A DNA stretch of 43,401 nt from Ideonella sp. A 288. Lineage in GTDB: Bacteria > Pseudomonadota > Gammaproteobacteria > Burkholderiales > Burkholderiaceae_C. Shown here piece after piece: positions 13,870 through 21,227 of this stretch. The notes beneath the pieces were generated by a model. It worked only from the letters and a program-made list of their open reading frames with translations, had not been told where the DNA came from and did not search any database. The position numbers and the translations under genes were made by a program. The DNA lies in the NCBI RefSeq assembly GCF_002198735.1, contig NZ_MWLO01000084.1, forward strand, positions 1-43,401. Direction: 5' to 3'. Numbering within the stretch: position 1 is the stretch's first letter; each line of letters begins with the position of its first letter.

Positions 13870-14736
13870 ATGAGCACCCCCTCCCTCGACGAGCAACTGG
13901 CCCACTGGCGCAGCTGGCTGGGCCGCACCGAGCAGCGCCACGACCTGGTCGGCGCCGCCCCCCTGGCCGCGCTGGCCGCCACGCTGGACCGTGACGAGTC
14001 CGAGCCGCTGCCCGGCCAGGACGCGCCGCCGCTGGCGCATTGGCTGTACTTCCTGCCGCTGGCGCGGCAGAGCGAGATCGGGCCCGATGGCCACGCCCGG
14101 CGCGGCGGCTTCCTGCCGCCGGTGCCGCTGCCGCGCCGCATGTGGGCCGGCGGCCGGCTCGAGTTCCACCACCCGCTGCGCGTGGGCGACGAGATCACGC
14201 GGCTGTCGCGCATCAAGAGCATCGACGCCAAGGCCGGCCGAAGCGGCACGCTGGTGTTCGTCACGGTGCGGCACGAGGTGTCCAACGCCCAGGGCCTGGC
14301 GCTGAGTGAGGAGCACGACATCGTCTACCGCGACGCTCCCCAGCCTGGCGCCGTGGCCCCTACCCCGCAGCCCGCACCCGACGACGCCAGCTTCTCCCGC
14401 GAGATCGTGCCCGATCCGGTGCTGCTGTTCCGCTACTCGGCGCTCACCTTCAACGGCCACCGCATCCATTACGACCGCAGCTATGTGACCGAGGTCGAGG
14501 GCTACCCCGGCCTGATCGTGCACGGCCCGCTGATCGCCACGCTGCTGGCTGACCTGCTGCGCCGCGAGCGGCCCCAGGCCACGCTGCGGCGCTTCGCCTT
14601 CACGGCGGTGCGGCCGATCTTCGACATCCACCGCTTCACCGTGTGCGGCCGAGCCGAGGGTGCCCACGACCTGCGCCTGTGGGCGCGCGACCACGAGGGC
14701 TTCCTGGCCATGCGCGCCGAAGCTCGCGTCGATTGA
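13870..14736 (+). CDS. ich: Itaconyl-CoA hydratase-like (MaoC/HTD2 hotdog fold)
   Basis: 288-residue double-hotdog hydratase. The first hotdog (about 20-145) is the FAS1-like MaoC N-terminal type; the second contains ALTFNGHRIHYDRSYV and EGYPGLIVHGPL, the signature of mesaconyl-C4-CoA/itaconyl-CoA hydratases. In Pseudomonas aeruginosa, Ich hydrates itaconyl-CoA to (S)-citramalyl-CoA. It is the first gene of a six-gene operon; the acyl-CoA dehydrogenase starts four bases after its stop. An in-frame ATG five codons upstream (13855) is possible. I see no good ribosome binding site for either. The function call rests on the motif plus the Ict- and Ccl-like partners downstream; beta-methylmalyl- or mesaconyl-CoA hydration are alternatives. 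Confidence 0.8.
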   Translation: MSTPSLDEQLAHWRSWLGRTEQRHDLVGAAPLAALAATLDRDESEPLPGQDAPPLAHWLYFLPLARQSEIGPDGHARRGGFLPPVPLPRRMWAGGRLEFHHPLRVGDEITRLSRIKSIDAKAGRSGTLVFVTVRHEVSNAQGLALSEEHDIVYRDAPQPGAVAPTPQPAPDDASFSREIVPDPVLLFRYSALTFNGHRIHYDRSYVTEVEGYPGLIVHGPLIATLLADLLRRERPQATLRRFAFTAVRPIFDIHRFTVCGRAEGAHDLRLWARDHEGFLAMRAEARVD

Positions 14737-14740
14737 ACCC

Positions 14741-15904
14741 ATGAGCGATCACTCTGCCCAGCGGTACACCGACATCCGCGACGGCGTGCGCGCGCTGTGC
14801 GCCGACTTCCCGCCCGAGTACCACCGCACGGTGGACGCCGCGCGCGGCTACCCCGAGGCCTTCGTCGACGCGCTCACCAAGGCCGGCTGGTTGGCCGCAC
14901 TGATCCCGCAGGACTACGGCGGCTCGGGCCTGGGCCTGGCCGAGGCCAGCGTGATCATGGAAGAGATCAACCGCTCGGGCGGCAACGCCGGTGCCTGCCA
15001 CGGCCAGATGTACAACATGGGCACGCTGCTGCGCCACGGCTCGGCCGAGCAGAAGCAGCGCTGGCTGCCGCCCATCGCCCGCGGCGAACTGCGGCTGCAG
15101 AGCATGGGCGTCACCGAGCCCACCACCGGCACCGACACCACGAAGATCAAGACCACCGCGGTGAAGAAGGACGGCCGCTACGTGGTCAACGGCCAGAAGG
15201 TGTGGATCTCGCGCATCCAGCACTCCGACCTGATGATCCTGCTGGCCCGCACCACGCCGCTGGCCGAGGTGACGAAGAAGAGCGAGGGCATGTCGATCTT
15301 CCTGGTCGACCTGCGCGACTCGATCGGCAAGGGCCTGGACGTGCGGCCCATCCCCAACATGGTCAACCACGAGACCAACGAGCTGTTCTTCGAGAACCTC
15401 GAGATCCCGGCCGAGAACCTGATCGGCCAGGAAGGGCAGGGCTTCAAGTACATCCTCGACGGGCTGAATGCCGAGCGCACGCTGATCGCCGCCGAATGCA
15501 TCGGCGACGGCCGCTGGTTCATCGACCGCGTCAGCGCCTACGTCAAGGAGCGCGTCGTCTTCGGCCGGCCGATCGGCCAGAACCAGGGCGTGCAGTTCCC
15601 GATCGCCGAGGCGCACATCGAGGTCGAGGCCGCTGACCTGATGCGTTGGGAGGCCTGCCGCCTGTTCGACGCGCACGAGCCCTGCGGCGCGCAGGCCAAC
15701 ATGGCCAAGTACCTGGCGGCCAAGGCCAGCTGGGAGGCGGCCAATGCGGCCATCCAGTTCCACGGCGGCTTCGGCTTCGCCTGCGAATATGACGTGGAGC
15801 GCAAGTTCCGCGAGACACGGCTGTACCAGGTGGCGCCGATCTCGACCAACCTGATCCTCAGCTACGTGGCCGAGCACGTGCTCGGGCTGCCGCGGAGCTT
15901 TTGA
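14741..15904 (+). CDS. Acyl-CoA dehydrogenase
   Basis: 387-residue flavin-dependent acyl-CoA dehydrogenase, cytoplasmic. The three-part fold is visible: N-terminal helices to about 110, the FAD-binding beta-domain with SMGVTEPTTGTDTTKIKT, and the C-terminal helices with FGRPIGQNQGVQFPIAEA and FHGGFGF. The usual C-terminal catalytic Glu (YEGT) is absent: the chain reads LYQVAPISTN there. The Glu in GLNAERTL is placed like the base of isovaleryl-CoA dehydrogenase and may do the job. In the P. aeruginosa itaconate locus a dehydrogenase is also encoded next to Ich (PA0879), thought to serve a related C5 acid such as 2-hydroxyparaconate. It is translationally close to ich (4-base gap) and to ict (1-base gap). 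Confidence 0.9.
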   Translation: MSDHSAQRYTDIRDGVRALCADFPPEYHRTVDAARGYPEAFVDALTKAGWLAALIPQDYGGSGLGLAEASVIMEEINRSGGNAGACHGQMYNMGTLLRHGSAEQKQRWLPPIARGELRLQSMGVTEPTTGTDTTKIKTTAVKKDGRYVVNGQKVWISRIQHSDLMILLARTTPLAEVTKKSEGMSIFLVDLRDSIGKGLDVRPIPNMVNHETNELFFENLEIPAENLIGQEGQGFKYILDGLNAERTLIAAECIGDGRWFIDRVSAYVKERVVFGRPIGQNQGVQFPIAEAHIEVEAADLMRWEACRLFDAHEPCGAQANMAKYLAAKASWEAANAAIQFHGGFGFACEYDVERKFRETRLYQVAPISTNLILSYVAEHVLGLPRSF

Positions 15905-15905
15905 C

Positions 15906-17096
15906 ATGCGACCGCTCGAAGGCATCACCGTCGTCACGCTCGAACACGCCATCGCGGCGCCGTTCTGCACCCGCCAGCTGGCCGACCTGGGCGCGCGGGT
16001 CATCAAGGTCGAGCGGCCGGGCGTGGGCGACTTCGCGCGCGCCTACGACACCCGCGTGGCCGGGCTGGCCTCGCACTTCGTCTGGACCAACCGCTCGAAG
16101 GAAAGCCTCACGCTCGACCTGAAGCACCCGGAGGCCGCCACCGTCCTGGGCAAACTGCTGGCCCAGGCCGACGTGCTGGTGCAGAACCTGGCGCCCGGCG
16201 CCGCCGCGCGCATGGGCCTGTCGCACGAGGCGCTGGCGCCCGCGCACCCGCGGCTGATCGTCTGCGACATCTCCGGCTACGGCGACGACCCCGAGCGGCC
16301 CGGACCCTACCGCGACAAGAAAGCGTACGACCTGCTGATCCAGAGCGAGGCCGGTTTCCTGTCGGTCACCGGCACGCCGGACGAGCCGTCGAAGGCCGGC
16401 TGCTCGATCGCCGACATCGCCGCCGGCATGCACGCCTACAGCGGCATCCTGGCCGCGCTGCTGCAGCGCGGGCGCACGGGGCAGGGCTGCCGGCTCGACG
16501 TGTCCATGCTCGAGAGCATGGTCGAGTGGATGAGCTACCCGATGTATTACGCGTACCAGGGCGCCAGCCCGCCGCCGCGCGCGGGGGCTGCCCACGCCAC
16601 CATCTACCCCTACGGCCCGTTCCCGGCCGGCGACGGCAAGACGGTGATGCTGGGGCTGCAGAACGAGCGCGAGTGGCAGGTCTTCTGCGAGCAGGTGCTG
16701 GGCCAGCCGGCGCTGGCGAAGGACGAGCGCTTCTCGTCGAACGCCCGCCGCGTGGCCTCGCGCGAGGCGCTGCGCGCGATCCTCGTCGAGGCGTTCTCGG
16801 GATTCAGCGCCGAGCAGCTGGCGGCCCGGCTCGAAGCCGCGCAGATCGCCAACGCGCAGGTCAATGGCATGCCCGAGGTCTGGGCCCATGCGCAACTCGC
16901 CGCGCGCGAGCGCTGGACCACCGTGGGCTCGCCCGCCGGCCCGCTGCCCGCGCTGTGGCCCCCGGCGCTGCCGGCCGAGTTCGAGCCGCGCATGGATCCG
17001 ATCCCGGCGCTGGGTGAGCACACCGACGCGCTGCTGGCCGAACTGGGCTACGCGCCCGAGGCCATCGCGGCGCTGCGCCAGGAAGGCGTGATCTGA
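15906..17096 (+). CDS. ict: CaiB/BaiF class III CoA-transferase, itaconate CoA-transferase-like
   Basis: 396-residue family III CoA-transferase. The N-terminus RPLEGITVVTLEHAIAAPFC, the GARVIKVERPG strand, SLTLDLKHPE and the GYG-D-PERPGPYRDKKAYD region are typical of CaiB/BaiF enzymes, as is LDVSMLESMVEWM. In the neighbourhood of ich and ccl homologues it most likely moves CoA from succinyl-CoA to itaconate, as Ict (PA0882) does in P. aeruginosa. Related enzymes accept mesaconate, citramalate or oxalate, so the acid is inferred from context. One base separates it from the dehydrogenase stop, and GGAG precedes the ATG at a good distance. Confidence 0.85.
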   Translation: MRPLEGITVVTLEHAIAAPFCTRQLADLGARVIKVERPGVGDFARAYDTRVAGLASHFVWTNRSKESLTLDLKHPEAATVLGKLLAQADVLVQNLAPGAAARMGLSHEALAPAHPRLIVCDISGYGDDPERPGPYRDKKAYDLLIQSEAGFLSVTGTPDEPSKAGCSIADIAAGMHAYSGILAALLQRGRTGQGCRLDVSMLESMVEWMSYPMYYAYQGASPPPRAGAAHATIYPYGPFPAGDGKTVMLGLQNEREWQVFCEQVLGQPALAKDERFSSNARRVASREALRAILVEAFSGFSAEQLAARLEAAQIANAQVNGMPEVWAHAQLAARERWTTVGSPAGPLPALWPPALPAEFEPRMDPIPALGEHTDALLAELGYAPEAIAALRQEGVI

Positions 17097-17116
17097 ACCC
17101 CCGGAAGGTGACCCCG

Positions 17117-18484
17117 ATGACCGATGCCCATCCGAGCCGCGCGCTCGCCACCTTCGCCGCCACGCTGCAGCACGCCGACATCCCGGCGCCGGTGCTGCGC
17201 CGCACCGAAGACCTGTTCCTCGACTGGTTTGCCTCGGCGCTGGCCGGCAAGGGGGCGCGGCCGGTGGAAAGCCTGGCGCGCTTCTGGCAATCGCAGGGTC
17301 CCGCCGATGGGCCCAGCGAGGTGCTGATCCACCGCCGCGGCGCCAGCCCGCTGGTGGCTGCCGCGGTCAATGCCGCGGCCTCGCACTTCGCCGAGCAGGA
17401 CGACGTGCACAACGGCTCGGTGTTCCACCCCGCGGCGGTGGTGTTTCCGCCGGCGCTGGCGGTGGCGCAGGCGCTGGGCAAGAGCGGGCGCGAGTTGCTG
17501 GTGGCGTCGATCGCCGGCTACGAGGTCGGCATCCGCGTCGGCGAGTTCCTGGGACGCTCGCATTACAGGATATTCCACACCACCGGCACCGCCGGCACCG
17601 TGGCCGCCGCGGCGGCGGTGGGCCGGCTGCTGGGCCTGTCGACCGAGGCCATGTTGCATGCCCTGGGCTCGGCCGGCACGCAGGCCGCGGGGCTGTGGGA
17701 GTTCTTGCGCGACGCGGCCGATTCCAAGCAACTGCACACTGCGCATGCCGCCGCGGCGGGGCTGGCGGCGGCCTATCTGGCGGCCGATGGCTTCACGGGT
17801 GCTGCGCACATCCTCGAAGGCCCGCAGGGCATGGCCGCCGGCATGTCCACCGACGCCGACCCGGCGCGGCTGGTGCACGGCCTGGGCACGCGCTGGGCCA
17901 CCGCCGAGACCTCGTTCAAGTACCACGCCTCGTGCCGCCACACCCACCCGGCGGCCGACGCGCTGCTGCAGGTGATGCGCACGCACCGCCTCACCGATGG
18001 CGACGTGGCCAGTGTGACCACCTTCGTGCACCAGGGGGCCATCGACGTGCTGGGCCCGGTCACCGACCCGCAGACGGTGCACCAGGCCAAGTTCTCGATG
18101 GGCACGGTGTTGGCCATCGCGGCGCTGCATGGCCACGCCGGGCTGGCCGAGTTCGACGCCGACTTCCGCGCCGCCCGCGTGCAGGCCTTCCGCGACAAGG
18201 TGCGCATGGTGCTGGACGCCGAAGTGGACGGCGCCTACCCGGCGCGCTGGATCGGCAAGGTGGAGGTGCGCACCGCCGACGGCCGCGTCTTCACCGGCCG
18301 GGTCGACGAGCCCAAGGGCGACCCCGGCAACACGCTGTCGCGGCCCGAACTCGAGGCCAAGGCGCTGAGCCTGGCCGCCTACCGCGGCGGCGCCACCGAG
18401 GCCGAGATGCGGCAGGTGATCGCGCGGGTGTGGGCGATGGATGGCGACGTTCGCGTCGATCGGTGGTTGGGAACAGCGCCATGA
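17117..18484 (+). CDS. MmgE/PrpD family protein
   Basis: 455-residue member of the MmgE/PrpD family, which includes 2-methylcitrate dehydratase, iminodisuccinate epimerase and cis-aconitate decarboxylase. The helical core shows ASHFAEQDDVHNGSVFHPAA and HTTGTAGTVAAAAA; the lid domain begins with KYHASCRHTHPAADAL. In the P. aeruginosa itaconate locus a gene of this family (PA0881) holds the same position beside the CoA-transferase and lyase genes; its reaction probably concerns itaconate-derived lactones or isomers. GGAAGG lies eight bases before the ATG; an in-frame GTG three codons upstream is less likely. The stop overlaps the lyase start (ATGA), showing translational coupling. Confidence 0.88.
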   Translation: MTDAHPSRALATFAATLQHADIPAPVLRRTEDLFLDWFASALAGKGARPVESLARFWQSQGPADGPSEVLIHRRGASPLVAAAVNAAASHFAEQDDVHNGSVFHPAAVVFPPALAVAQALGKSGRELLVASIAGYEVGIRVGEFLGRSHYRIFHTTGTAGTVAAAAAVGRLLGLSTEAMLHALGSAGTQAAGLWEFLRDAADSKQLHTAHAAAAGLAAAYLAADGFTGAAHILEGPQGMAAGMSTDADPARLVHGLGTRWATAETSFKYHASCRHTHPAADALLQVMRTHRLTDGDVASVTTFVHQGAIDVLGPVTDPQTVHQAKFSMGTVLAIAALHGHAGLAEFDADFRAARVQAFRDKVRMVLDAEVDGAYPARWIGKVEVRTADGRVFTGRVDEPKGDPGNTLSRPELEAKALSLAAYRGGATEAEMRQVIARVWAMDGDVRVDRWLGTAP

Positions 18485-19278
18485 GCGCCTGGCTGTTCGT
18501 CCCTGGCCACCGGCCCGACCGCTTCGACAAGGCGCTGGCCGCCGGCGCGCAGGCGGTGATCATCGACCTGGAAGACGCCGTCGCGCCGCCCGACAAGGTG
18601 GCGGCGCGCGAGTCCCTGTCGCGCTGGCTGGCCGGCACGTCGGCGCGCGTGGTGCTGCGGCTGAACAGCGCCGACAGCGAATGGTTCGCCGACGACCTGG
18701 CGCTGGTGGCGTCGCCCGCCGTGGCTGCGGTGATGCTGCCCAAGGCCGAGTCCGTCGACACGCTGGCGGTGGTGGCGGCTCAGCGCCCCGGCGTGGCGCT
18801 GGTGCCGCTGGTGGAATCGGCCGCCGGCTTCGCCAACCTGCGCGCCATCGCCGCCGCCCCGGGCGTGCAGCGGCTGGCCTTCGGCAGCATCGATTTCCAG
18901 GTCGACATGGGGATGCGCGACGCCACCGAGGACGAGCTGCTGCCCTTCCGCGCCGAGTTCGTGCTGGCCTCGCGGCTGGGGCGCATCGGCGCGCCGTTGG
19001 ACGGTGTCACCGTGGCCATCGACGATGCCGCGCGCCTGCAGCACGACGTGCAGCGCGCGCGCCGGCTGGGTTTCGGCGGCAAGCTGTGCATCCACCCGAA
19101 GCAGGTGGCCGCGGTGCACGCCGGCTTCGCGCCCGGCGCCCACGAACTGGCCTGGGCCGAGCGCGTGCTGCAGGCGGCGGCGCAGGCCGCCGGCGCCGCC
19201 GTGGCCGTCGACGGCAAGATGGTCGACAAGCCGGTGATCCTTCGGGCCGAGGCCATCCTGCGCGACGCGGGCCGCTGA
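18481..19278 (+). CDS. ccl: HpcH/HpaI-CitE family lyase, (S)-citramalyl-CoA lyase-like
   Basis: 265-residue CitE-like TIM-barrel lyase. It begins SAWLFVPGHRPDRFDKALA and has IIDLEDAVAPPDK, the metal-binding LVPLVESAAGF and FGSIDFQVDMG (Glu and Asp ligands), and KLCIHPKQV. In the itaconate pathway Ccl cleaves (S)-citramalyl-CoA to acetyl-CoA and pyruvate; human CLYBL does the same. Malyl-CoA or 3-hydroxy-3-methylglutaryl-CoA cleavage are family alternatives, but the neighbouring hydratase and CoA-transferase favour citramalyl-CoA. Its ATG overlaps the MmgE/PrpD stop by four bases. Confidence 0.86.
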   Translation: MSAWLFVPGHRPDRFDKALAAGAQAVIIDLEDAVAPPDKVAARESLSRWLAGTSARVVLRLNSADSEWFADDLALVASPAVAAVMLPKAESVDTLAVVAAQRPGVALVPLVESAAGFANLRAIAAAPGVQRLAFGSIDFQVDMGMRDATEDELLPFRAEFVLASRLGRIGAPLDGVTVAIDDAARLQHDVQRARRLGFGGKLCIHPKQVAAVHAGFAPGAHELAWAERVLQAAAQAAGAAVAVDGKMVDKPVILRAEAILRDAGR

Positions 19279-19314
19279 GCCTCCCCTTCCCCACACCACG
19301 AGCGAGACAAGCCC

Positions 19315-20298
19315 ATGACCGATCGACGCACGCTGTGCCACGCTCTGCTGGCCACCGCCGCGCTGCTGGCCGCGCCGCTGGCCATGGCCCAGGCCTACCC
19401 CAGCCGCAGCATCACGCTGGTGGTGCCCTTTGCGGCTGGCGGCCCCACCGACGTGGTGGCGCGCTCGCTGGCGGTGGTGATGGGCAAGTCGCTGGGCCAG
19501 TCGGTGGTGGTGGAGAACAAGCTCGGCGCCGGCGGCACGCTGGCGGCCGGCGCGGTGGCCAAGGCCGTGCCCGACGGCTACACCTTCCTGATCCACCACA
19601 ACGGCATGGCCACCGCGCCGGGCCTGTACCGCAAGCTGCCCTACAACCCGCTCAACGACTTCGAGTACGTGGGCCAGGTGATCGACGTGCCGATGACGCT
19701 GCTGGGCCGCAAGGACCTGCCGGCGCAGACGCCGCAGGAACTGTTCGCCTGGGTCAAGGCCAACGCCGCCAAGGCCACGCTGGCGCATGCCGGGCTGGGC
19801 GCGGTGTCGCAGTTGTGCGGCATGCTGTTCCAGCAGGCGATGGGGGTGGAGCTCACCACCATTCCCTACCAGGGCACGGCGCCGGCGCTGAACGCGCTGC
19901 TCGGTGGCCAGGTCGACGTGTTGTGCGACCAGACCACGCAGACGCTGCAGCACATCAAGGCCGGCAGCGTGAAGCTTTACGGCGTGACCACGCGCGAGCG
20001 CATCAGGTCACTGCCCGACACGCCCACGCTCGAAGAGTCGGGCCTGAAGGGCTTCGAGGTGAAGGTCTGGCACGGCATCTACGCGCCCAAGGGCACGCCG
20101 GTGGCGGTGGTCGAGCGCTTCGGCACCGCGTTGCGCGCCGCGATGAAGGATCCGGCCATCGTCGCGCGCATGGGCGAACTCGGTGCCGAGATCGTGCCCG
20201 AGGCCAAGCAGACCACCGAGGGCCTGCGCACCTGGCTCAAGCCCGAGATCGACAAATGGGGCGCGCTGATTCGCGCGGCGGGCAGCTACGCGGATTGA
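19315..20298 (+). CDS. Bug-family (TctC) periplasmic substrate-binding protein
   Basis: 327-residue periplasmic receptor. A Sec signal peptide (Arg-Arg, hydrophobic core, cleavage near AMA-QAYPSR) is followed by the family start YPSRSITLVVPFAAGGPTDVVAR. The ENKLGAGG and DGYTFL segments and a C-terminal KWGALIRAAG are typical of Bug proteins. These bind small carboxylates for tripartite tricarboxylate transporters or signalling. No TctA or TctB membrane gene is present, a common orphan state in Burkholderiales. As the last gene of the itaconate-type operon (36 bases after ccl) it probably binds the operon substrate, itaconate or a related C5 acid; that is inference. The last 13 bases overlap the convergent PEP-CTERM gene. 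Confidence 0.93.
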   Translation: MTDRRTLCHALLATAALLAAPLAMAQAYPSRSITLVVPFAAGGPTDVVARSLAVVMGKSLGQSVVVENKLGAGGTLAAGAVAKAVPDGYTFLIHHNGMATAPGLYRKLPYNPLNDFEYVGQVIDVPMTLLGRKDLPAQTPQELFAWVKANAAKATLAHAGLGAVSQLCGMLFQQAMGVELTTIPYQGTAPALNALLGGQVDVLCDQTTQTLQHIKAGSVKLYGVTTRERIRSLPDTPTLEESGLKGFEVKVWHGIYAPKGTPVAVVERFGTALRAAMKDPAIVARMGELGAEIVPEAKQTTEGLRTWLKPEIDKWGALIRAAGSYAD

Positions 20299-21068
20299 GG
20301 CGCGCTGGCCGGCCCGCCATTCGGTGATCGACCCTGGCCTGCTTGGCGTCGCCCGCGGCGTCGTGCCAGTGCAGTGACCGCGGCCAGTGCCAGGCCCGCC
20401 CATCCGACCGATGCCAGCGTGCCGGGCTCGGGGACGGCGGTGGGGGTGACGATCAGGCCGTCCAGGGACAGGCCGCGTCCGAGGTCCAGTGGTCGCCCGA
20501 TGCCGCTGAACCCGAGCACATCCCCCAGCAGGCTGACCGCCTCGTTGACGCCGTTGACCGTCGTGCCCCTGTTGACCGCGGTGCCGGGCAGGCTGTTCAG
20601 GTAGTCGGGCACCAGGGCGCCGGAGATCAGGCTCACCGTCAGCTCGGCCATCGACAGCGCATTGCCCTGGCCGTCGTCGCCGGCGGGGGTGTCCAGCACG
20701 TTGAACTGCACCCGCAGGATGTCGTCCGCGATGGCCGGGTTGAGCCCCAACTCCTTGAAGGCCATGACGTAGTCGAAGCCTTCATTGGCGATGCCGTCGA
20801 CGGTGGTCACCGCCTGAAGATCCGTGATCTTGAAGCGCAGGGACTTGTCGGTGCTCTCGAGCGTGGTCAGCGTGAATGCCGGCCCCAGCGCATAGCACAG
20901 GTCGACGGCCGCGTAGCCGTTGAGCTCATTGCACCATCCCACGACCTCGACGGTGGACGCCTGACCGGGCAGGGCGAAGTCGGTGAGCCGGAGGGCCCAT
21001 CCAGAGGCAGCGGCCCAGCTGGTGGCCAGCATCATGGCGCCTGCACAGGCGGTCTTGGCGAAGTTCAT
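20286..21068 (-). CDS. PEP-CTERM sorting-domain protein
   Basis: 260-residue exported protein of unknown function. It has a signal peptide (to about residue 25, ending SGWA), a central region without a recognised domain, and a C-terminal sorting signal: VPEPGTL, one hydrophobic helix and the basic cluster ARRRGRR. PEP-CTERM proteins are cut and processed by exosortase (EpsH/XrtA type); none is encoded in this window. Oddly, 19 residues follow the basic cluster, where most family members stop within a few residues; this tail runs into the convergent Bug gene by 13 bases. GGGAGG precedes the chosen ATG (MNFAKTAC). Confidence 0.88.
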   Translation of the reverse strand: MNFAKTACAGAMMLATSWAAASGWALRLTDFALPGQASTVEVVGWCNELNGYAAVDLCYALGPAFTLTTLESTDKSLRFKITDLQAVTTVDGIANEGFDYVMAFKELGLNPAIADDILRVQFNVLDTPAGDDGQGNALSMAELTVSLISGALVPDYLNSLPGTAVNRGTTVNGVNEAVSLLGDVLGFSGIGRPLDLGRGLSLDGLIVTPTAVPEPGTLASVGWAGLALAAVTALARRRGRRQAGQGRSPNGGPASAPQSA

Positions 21069-21227
21069 GGGGGGCCTCCCGGCGATCGATGCGGAAGTCT
21101 GCGGGGCAGCCGGCCCGGCCGCATTGCGCGCAGTCAATGCGCCGGAGCGTGCGGCCGGCACCGCCATGCCGGCGCGCCCGGCCGTGCCGCGCTGGCGCCG
21201 GCAGGTGGGGCCAGAACGCGTCGCGCG

